A stretch of 37,089 nt of DNA, from assembly GCA_025934075.1 (NCBI GenBank), contig JAICYT010000010.1, forward strand, positions 1 to 37,089. The letters are read 5' to 3'. Below are positions 32,596 to 37,089 of the stretch, in pieces (the first letter of the stretch is position 1; every line of letters starts with the position of its first letter). Below the pieces are notes generated by a model that saw nothing but the letters and a program-made list of their open reading frames with translations, was not told where the DNA came from and did no database searches. Source of the stretch: Gemmatimonadaceae bacterium (lineage in GTDB: Bacteria; Gemmatimonadota; Gemmatimonadetes; Gemmatimonadales; Gemmatimonadaceae). A program made the position numbers and the translations under genes.

Positions 32596-33219
32596 TCAGG
32601 CGACGCGAACGGCCTTGAGGATGGCCTGCAGCGACGCAGCGTCGGGAAGAAGCAAGAAGTACCCGGACAACTTTTCGCCGATGTCGCTCAAGCGAAACTC
32701 GCTCTCGACGCAGAAGACGTAGTCCTTGTCGCTCCCGAATTGCAGGTAGGCAGTCGTCAACACGGCGGTCGACATGTCGATCGCGAGGCTTGGTGGCGAT
32801 GGCAGCAACATCATTCCCATGAAGTCGCTCAGCGCATTCATGTATGCCGAGCTGAGAATGTTGCCGGCTTCCTTGATCGCCGACTGTTGCATCTCCGAGA
32901 ATTCGTCGGGCGGACTCTGGCGGCGGAGCAACAGCTCGGCCAAGCGAATCGCTGTGCGGCGTGGAAAGACGAGCAGCGTGCGTCCCGTCAGGTCGCCGAG
33001 CATGTGCATCAATACGGCGGCGACCGGCTGATCCGGATCGCCGACTTGTGGTGGTACATCTTCGAGCCGGGCGATGTTGATCGTCGGCACGCTGATCATG
33101 ATGGTTTCGCCGACCATCTGCGACAGCGCCGTCGCGGCATGACCCGCGCCGATGTTGGCGACTTCTCTCAGTGCGTCCAGTTGGAGGGCCTTCAGCGAAC
33201 GGAGATCTTCCATGAGCAT
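32596..33219 (-). CDS. cheC: CheY-P phosphatase CheC
   Basis: CheC dephosphorylates CheY-P and is modulated by CheD. The 207-residue product has two copies of the phosphatase signature with its key acid and amide: Glu19/Asn22 in REVANIGAGHA and Glu117/Asn120 in IKEAGNILSSAY. Both active sites are intact, typical of class I CheC. The remaining fold (VFPRRTAIRLAELLLRR, SDFMGMMLLPSPPSLAIDM, VFCVESEFRLSD) fits. It lies two bases after cheA. In-frame ATGs at 33219 and 33213 are both possible starts. Confidence 0.94.
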   Translation of the reverse strand: MLMEDLRSLKALQLDALREVANIGAGHAATALSQMVGETIMISVPTINIARLEDVPPQVGDPDQPVAAVLMHMLGDLTGRTLLVFPRRTAIRLAELLLRRQSPPDEFSEMQQSAIKEAGNILSSAYMNALSDFMGMMLLPSPPSLAIDMSTAVLTTAYLQFGSDKDYVFCVESEFRLSDIGEKLSGYFLLLPDAASLQAILKAVRVA

Positions 33220-33221
33220 CC

Positions 33222-35165
33222 TCAGAGGAGACTGCTGACGTCGACGATGAGCGACGGCGTTCCGTCGCCCAGAAGCGTGGCCCCGCCGAAGAACGGCAGT
33301 CCGTCACGCACCGCGTCGTATTGCTTGACTACGATTTCTTCCTGACCCGTGAGCTCGTCGATCACCAGTCCGGCGCGGCGATCGCCAAGATCGATCACGA
33401 CGACATGCTCGAGCGCGATCTCGCTGGGCGCCTGGTACGCGGGCAATCCAACCAGATCACGGAGGCGCATCAGCGGCAACACCTCGTCGCGCGCCAACAA
33501 CACTTCGCGTCCCTTCACGGTACGGAGAACGTCGGGATGCAGCTCGATCGTTTCGCTCACGTGCGCCAGCGGAATCGCGTACACTTCGGCGCTCACGCGC
33601 ACAAGCAGCGCGCGCATGATTGCCAGCGTCAGCGGCAGACGCAGCACCATCGTCGTGCCCTGCCCCGGTACCGAGCGAATGTCCATCGCGCCGCCGAGCG
33701 CACGTACGCGCGTGTACACCGCATCGACACCGACGCCGCGGCCAGATAGGTCGGTGACTTTGTCGACGGTCGAGAAACCGGGTCGCGCGAGCAGTCGAAG
33801 CAACTCGTCTTCGGTGAGGTCGGTCCGATTCGCATCGACCAGCCCGTCGCGCTTGGCGCGAGCCAACACACGCTCGCGGTCGATTCCCTTGCCATCGTCG
33901 CTGACTTTGATCACGACGGCCGACCGATCGCGCGCAGCGCTCAACACGAGGCGGCCAGTTGCTGATTTTCCGGCTGCGGTCCGGACATCCGGCGGTTCGA
34001 TGCCGTGATCGATCGAGTTGCGCAGCAGATGCACGATGGAATCGCCGATTTCATCGAGCATCGACCGATCGAGCTCGATGCCTTTGCCATCGACGACGAA
34101 GTCGATCTGCTTGCCAACCGCCCGCGCGGCGTCGCGCACGACGCGCGGAAATCGATCGAACACGTGCGACACCGGCACCATGCGGCTCGCCGTGATCTCG
34201 TCGCGCAATTCGGCAATGAGTCGCGACGATTGCGTCACCGTCTCCTCGAGCGCCAAGTCGCCGATCTCGCCGGCAAGCTGTGTCAGGCGGCCACGCGCAA
34301 TCAGCAGCTCGCCGATGAGATTCATCAACGTGTCGAGACGCCGAACGTCGATGCGCACGTGGCGCGCCTGTCCGACGACTGACTTCGTTTCGCCGGAGGG
34401 TGCGGGGACCGTGGCCGTCATCGCTTCGACTGTCACCGGTGCCGACGGGCGCGGGGCCCGCGCCGGCGCTGACACACGTTGCGGCTCGTCGATTCGAACG
34501 AAGACCACATCGCCCGCTTTGCGAATCGTTCGTTCGATTTCCGCGGCGGGCGACGTCGTCACGACGCGCACCGCGAAGTCGGTCTCGAATCCGTCAGCCT
34601 CGATGTCCTCGAGCGGCGGCTCGGTACTCGTCACTTCTCCGATCGCTCGGAGCGATTTGACGATGATGAACGCGCGAACACCGCGCAGCGGCGTGTCGGG
34701 CGCCAAACGGATGCGAACCAGCGTGCCTGCACCGGTCGGTGCGGGCGTCGTCCATCCGCCGCTCGAGCGCCGGGGAGCCGAGACGCCGAGCGCGTGCAAT
34801 GTCGTTACGAGCTCGGTGGCGACGACCTCGCCATCGCGACCCGCGACGGCCGCTTCTACCGCTTTCTCGAGGACGTCCGTCGCCCGAAACAACACGTCCA
34901 TGATCGCGACGTTGATCGCCAAATCTCCACGACGGATGCGATCGAGGACCGTCTCGAGCTCGTGCGCCAACTCGGCGACAATCGCATAGCCCATCGTCGC
35001 GCCCATGCCTTTGATGGTATGAACGCCACGAAAGATCGACGCGACCGCGGGAGCCGCGCCTGGGCCCGTCGCGTCGCGCTCGAGCTCGAGCAACGCCTTG
35101 TTGACCGCGGCGATGTGCTCTCGGCTCTCGGTGAGAAAGAGCTCGGCGTACTGGAGATTATCCAC
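33222..35165 (-). CDS. cheA: Chemotaxis histidine kinase CheA
   Basis: The 647-residue product has an HPt domain (about 5-125) with phosphorylated His49 (HTIKGMGA), a P2-like regulator-binding domain (about 147-225), a linker, the dimerisation domain (about 270-330), the kinase ATP site with N-box HLLRNSIDHGIE (379-390), G1 DDGKGID (423-429) and G2 GRGVGVD (475-481), and a C-terminal CheW-like domain (about 510-647). All catalytic motifs are intact. The P2 type and presence of CheC/CheD suggest a Bacillus/Thermotoga-like pathway. The start is GTG at 35163-35165, 19 bases after cheY; the longer frame upstream is inside cheY. Confidence 0.96.
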   Translation of the reverse strand: MDNLQYAELFLTESREHIAAVNKALLELERDATGPGAAPAVASIFRGVHTIKGMGATMGYAIVAELAHELETVLDRIRRGDLAINVAIMDVLFRATDVLEKAVEAAVAGRDGEVVATELVTTLHALGVSAPRRSSGGWTTPAPTGAGTLVRIRLAPDTPLRGVRAFIIVKSLRAIGEVTSTEPPLEDIEADGFETDFAVRVVTTSPAAEIERTIRKAGDVVFVRIDEPQRVSAPARAPRPSAPVTVEAMTATVPAPSGETKSVVGQARHVRIDVRRLDTLMNLIGELLIARGRLTQLAGEIGDLALEETVTQSSRLIAELRDEITASRMVPVSHVFDRFPRVVRDAARAVGKQIDFVVDGKGIELDRSMLDEIGDSIVHLLRNSIDHGIEPPDVRTAAGKSATGRLVLSAARDRSAVVIKVSDDGKGIDRERVLARAKRDGLVDANRTDLTEDELLRLLARPGFSTVDKVTDLSGRGVGVDAVYTRVRALGGAMDIRSVPGQGTTMVLRLPLTLAIMRALLVRVSAEVYAIPLAHVSETIELHPDVLRTVKGREVLLARDEVLPLMRLRDLVGLPAYQAPSEIALEHVVVIDLGDRRAGLVIDELTGQEEIVVKQYDAVRDGLPFFGGATLLGDGTPSLIVDVSSLL

Positions 35166-35184
35166 GACGGGGCTCGTGCAGTGC

Positions 35185-35547
35185 TCAGCCCAACACGCGC
35201 TGTACAGCCTCGAGCACGCGGCTCGGTTGGAACGGCTTGACGACGAAATCCTTGGCGCCGGCTTGGATCGCTTCGACGACGAGGGCTTGCTGGCCCATCG
35301 CGCTGCACATGAGGATCTTTGCATTCGGATCCTTCTTGCAGATCTCGCGGACCGCGTCGATGCCGCCCATGTCGGGCATCACGATGTCCATCGTCACCAA
35401 GTCCGGGCGAAGCTGCTGGTACTTCTCGACGGCCTGCAATCCCGTCTCCGCCTCTCCCACGATCTCGAATCCCGCCTGCGTCAGGATGTCGCCGACCATG
35501 GTGCGCATGAAGATCGCGTCGTCACAAATCAGAACGGTGTGGCTCAA
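35185..35547 (-). CDS. cheY: Response regulator CheY, single receiver domain
   Basis: The 120-residue product is a stand-alone receiver with acidic pair Asp9-Asp10, phosphoacceptor Asp54 (VTMDIVMP), the switch Ser82 (CSAMG) and Lys104 (VVKPFQP). There is no output domain, so it should diffuse and bind a target such as a motor, pilus or polarity component. The start codon is TTG at 35545-35547, supported by a good Shine-Dalgarno that overlaps the stop codon of the upstream cheW. It sits directly before cheA. Confidence 0.95.
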   Translation of the reverse strand: MSHTVLICDDAIFMRTMVGDILTQAGFEIVGEAETGLQAVEKYQQLRPDLVTMDIVMPDMGGIDAVREICKKDPNAKILMCSAMGQQALVVEAIQAGAKDFVVKPFQPSRVLEAVQRVLG

Positions 35548-35553
35548 GTAACG

Positions 35554-35560
35554 CCTCCCT
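35554..35560 (-). promoter_or_regulatory. Shine-Dalgarno for the TTG start of cheY
   Basis: The minus strand reads AGGGAGG six bases before the TTG at 35545-35547 and overlaps the TAG stop of the upstream cheW (35559-35561). It fixes the unusual TTG start of cheY and suggests translational coupling. Confidence 0.75.
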
Positions 35561-36044
35561 AAGAGAGCAGAACCTGCTTGATCAGTGCGTCGAGATCGAG
35601 CACGACGACTGGGGCATCATCCACTGTTGCCATGCCGCGTACGATCGTTCCCGAATGGGCGGCATCTCCATCCTCGACGTCGAGTGCGCGCAAGTCGACC
35701 ACTTCTTCGACGACGATTCCGACAAATCGATCACGGTAGCGCAGCAACAAGATCGATCCCTCGGGGACGGGCGTGCTCGTCGGATCGAGACGCACGCCGA
35801 GATCCAGTACCGTGACGATCGTGCCGCGCATGTTGATCAAACCGCGCACATAGGACGGCGCCCCGGGAACGCGCGTCATCGGACGAAGCGGAATGATCTC
35901 TTGTGTGGCGGCGATGTCGCACCCGTACGTCGCTCCCCCCACGCGAAACAGCAGCGTGGGAGAGAGGACTGCTTCAGGTATCGACGCGGTAGAAGCCAAA
36001 GAAGTCGAGCGGGTTGGGAACCGCAGTTTCAGCGATGGAGACAT
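35559..36044 (-). CDS. cheW: CheW-type coupling protein (first of three)
   Basis: The product is a CheW domain (LLFRVGGATYGCDIAATQEII; VPGAPSYVRGLINMRGTIVTVLDLGVRL; ILLLRYRDRFVGIVVEEVVDL; VVVLDLDALI). The start is uncertain: the ATG at 36044 gives 161 residues but overlaps the end of the rluD-like gene by 71 bases, with an N-terminal 25 residues not needed for the domain. A TTG at about 36000 in the same frame (LASTASIPEAV) is another candidate. It opens the visible chemosensory block, and its stop overlaps the cheY ribosome binding site. Confidence 0.87.
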   Translation of the reverse strand: MSPSLKLRFPTRSTSLASTASIPEAVLSPTLLFRVGGATYGCDIAATQEIIPLRPMTRVPGAPSYVRGLINMRGTIVTVLDLGVRLDPTSTPVPEGSILLLRYRDRFVGIVVEEVVDLRALDVEDGDAAHSGTIVRGMATVDDAPVVVLDLDALIKQVLLS

Positions 36045-36963
36045 CTGGACCAGCGGCGACGACGAGCGCGCGGTGCAGCTCCTCCGGCAGCGGCGAGCGG
36101 AGATCGATCGTTTCTCCAGTCACCGGATGACGGAAGATCAACCACGCCGCATGCAGAAAGTGTCGACGCAGCGGGAGCCCCATCAGCTTGCGGCCTCCGC
36201 CTCCGCCGTAAGTATCATCACCGACGACCGGATGCCCGATCGAGGCGAGGTGTACTCGGATCTGATGCGTGCGTCCCGTAAAGAGGTGAGCCCGAAGCAG
36301 ATCAGCGGAATCGAAACGCGCGAGCCGTGTGAGATCCGTCCTCGCCGGCCGTCCAGTACTGACGACTGCCATGCGCTTTCGGTCTCGCGGATCGCGGGCG
36401 ATCGGCTTTTCGATGGTCATCCGTTCTTCGGTGAGATGACCCCACGAGAGCGCGGCGTATCGCCGAACGATTTGCCTCGCCTGTAATGCCGCGCCCAACC
36501 CGCGGTGCGCGCGATCCGATTTCGCCACGAGCAGCAAGCCGGATGTTTCCTTGTCCAATCGGTGGACGATCCCCTCGCGTCCTTCGTCCGCGGCCTCGGA
36601 AAGCGATGCGCCTCTTCCTTTTAGCGCATTGACCAGTGTGCCGGTCCAGTTGCCTGGCGCGGGGTGCACGACCATCCCAGCCGGCTTGTCGACCACGAGT
36701 AGATCGTCGTCTTCGTACGCGACGACGAGCGGAATGTCCTCGCCCAACACCTCGCGTCCGGGCGCCGGCGGGATTTCGACCGTGATCTGCTCACCCGCGC
36801 GCGCGCGATAACTCGGCTTCTCTCGCCGACCGGCGACAAGGACATGCCCCCCGGCGATCAGCGTGGCCGCTTGGTTGCGCGAGATGTCGAGGTCGGTGGC
36901 GACGAGAACGTCGAGACGAGGAGCGTCGTCCGGCGCATCGATACTGTGGCGCGTGCTAGGCAT
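35974..36963 (-). CDS. rluD: RluD-type 23S rRNA pseudouridine synthase
   Basis: The 329-residue product has an N-terminal S4 RNA-binding domain (about 15-65, SRNQAATLIAGGHVLVAGR), the catalytic motif HRLDKETSG (134-142) with Asp137, KRMAV, and HQIRVHLASIGHPVVGDDTYGG, all typical of the RluA/RluD family that modifies uridines in 23S rRNA helices. RluC versus RluD cannot be separated by eye; the S4 domain and the neighbouring lspA-like gene favour RluD. The ATG at 36961-36963 lies six bases after the preceding stop. The C-terminal DFFGFYRVDT tail is not conserved in most relatives I know. Confidence 0.92.
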   Translation of the reverse strand: MPSTRHSIDAPDDAPRLDVLVATDLDISRNQAATLIAGGHVLVAGRREKPSYRARAGEQITVEIPPAPGREVLGEDIPLVVAYEDDDLLVVDKPAGMVVHPAPGNWTGTLVNALKGRGASLSEAADEGREGIVHRLDKETSGLLLVAKSDRAHRGLGAALQARQIVRRYAALSWGHLTEERMTIEKPIARDPRDRKRMAVVSTGRPARTDLTRLARFDSADLLRAHLFTGRTHQIRVHLASIGHPVVGDDTYGGGGGRKLMGLPLRRHFLHAAWLIFRHPVTGETIDLRSPLPEELHRALVVAAGPDVSIAETAVPNPLDFFGFYRVDT

Positions 36964-36969
36964 GTCGGC

Positions 36970-37089
36970 CTAAGACGACGAACGCGCTTCGCCGCCCCCC
37001 GACGATCCATCTGATCCCGACTCTCCCGGCCTTGCCGCTGCCCCAGCCGCGGCGGCCGCGGCCACCGCGCGGTCTTCCTTCCACAAGAC
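36970..37089 (-). CDS. C-terminus of an upstream gene, possibly lspA (signal peptidase II)
   Basis: Thirty-nine codons are visible, starting VLWKEDRAVAAAAAAGAAARP and ending in a Gly/Ser-rich tail before TAG at 36970-36972. A hydrophobic-to-charged junction (VLWKEDRA) followed by a flexible tail would suit the end of the last membrane helix of LspA, and lspA is commonly found just upstream of rluD. That is a weak, context-based guess: no catalytic aspartate is inside the window. The stop is six bases from the rluD start, so the two are probably co-transcribed. Confidence 0.45.
   Translation of the reverse strand, partial: VLWKEDRAVAAAAAAGAAARPGESGSDGSSGGGEARSSS

Overview
The window is GC-rich, compact bacterial chromosome. 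Apart from one plus-strand gene (12701-13597), everything real is on the minus strand. The gene set suggests a free-living Gram-negative organism: a division and cell-wall (dcw) cluster with a meso-diaminopimelate-type MurE, frequent GTG/TTG starts, many TPR proteins, and MglA, roadblock and PATAN (DUF4388) proteins. I lean towards Gemmatimonadota or a similar lineage, but this rests on general resemblance and not on a marker gene.

Region 1 (1-12702, minus) is a dcw cluster read in the order rsmH, ftsL-like, ftsI (with a PASTA domain), murE, murF, mraY, murD, ftsW, murG, murC, ftsQ (cut by the window edge). Genes abut or overlap by a few bases. mraZ, murB and ddl are missing from their usual places. 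Region 2 (12701-13597, plus) is a lipid-kinase-like gene whose first codon overlaps that of the divergent rsmH.

Region 3 (13658-17836, minus) holds two tandem paralogous secreted TPR proteins with GTG starts and strong ribosome binding sites, a rho-independent terminator between them, a tRNA-Val(UAC), and a small membrane protein behind a near-consensus promoter that should give an almost leaderless mRNA.

Region 4 (17895-37089, minus) is the most interesting part. It is about 19 kb of nearly gapless genes. In transcription order: the C-terminus of a probable lspA, an RluD-type pseudouridine synthase, cheW, cheY, cheA, cheC, a very large TPR protein, a PATAN protein, a TPR-roadblock fusion, two roadblock/LC7 proteins, an MglA-type GTPase, a protein with two tandem DnaA-type AAA+ domains but no DNA-binding domain, a PATAN-TPR protein, cheR, cheD, cheB, two more cheW genes, a TPR protein and a membrane-anchored peptidase-MA-like metalloprotease. 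No methyl-accepting receptor is encoded here. The arrangement suggests one co-expressed machine in which a complete Che phosphorelay and adaptation set is wired to an MglA/MglB-type polarity switch, with PATAN/TPR scaffolds and a twin DnaA-like ATPase. It may control surface motility, type IV pili or cell polarity. The output is inference; the gene content and continuity are visible in the sequence.
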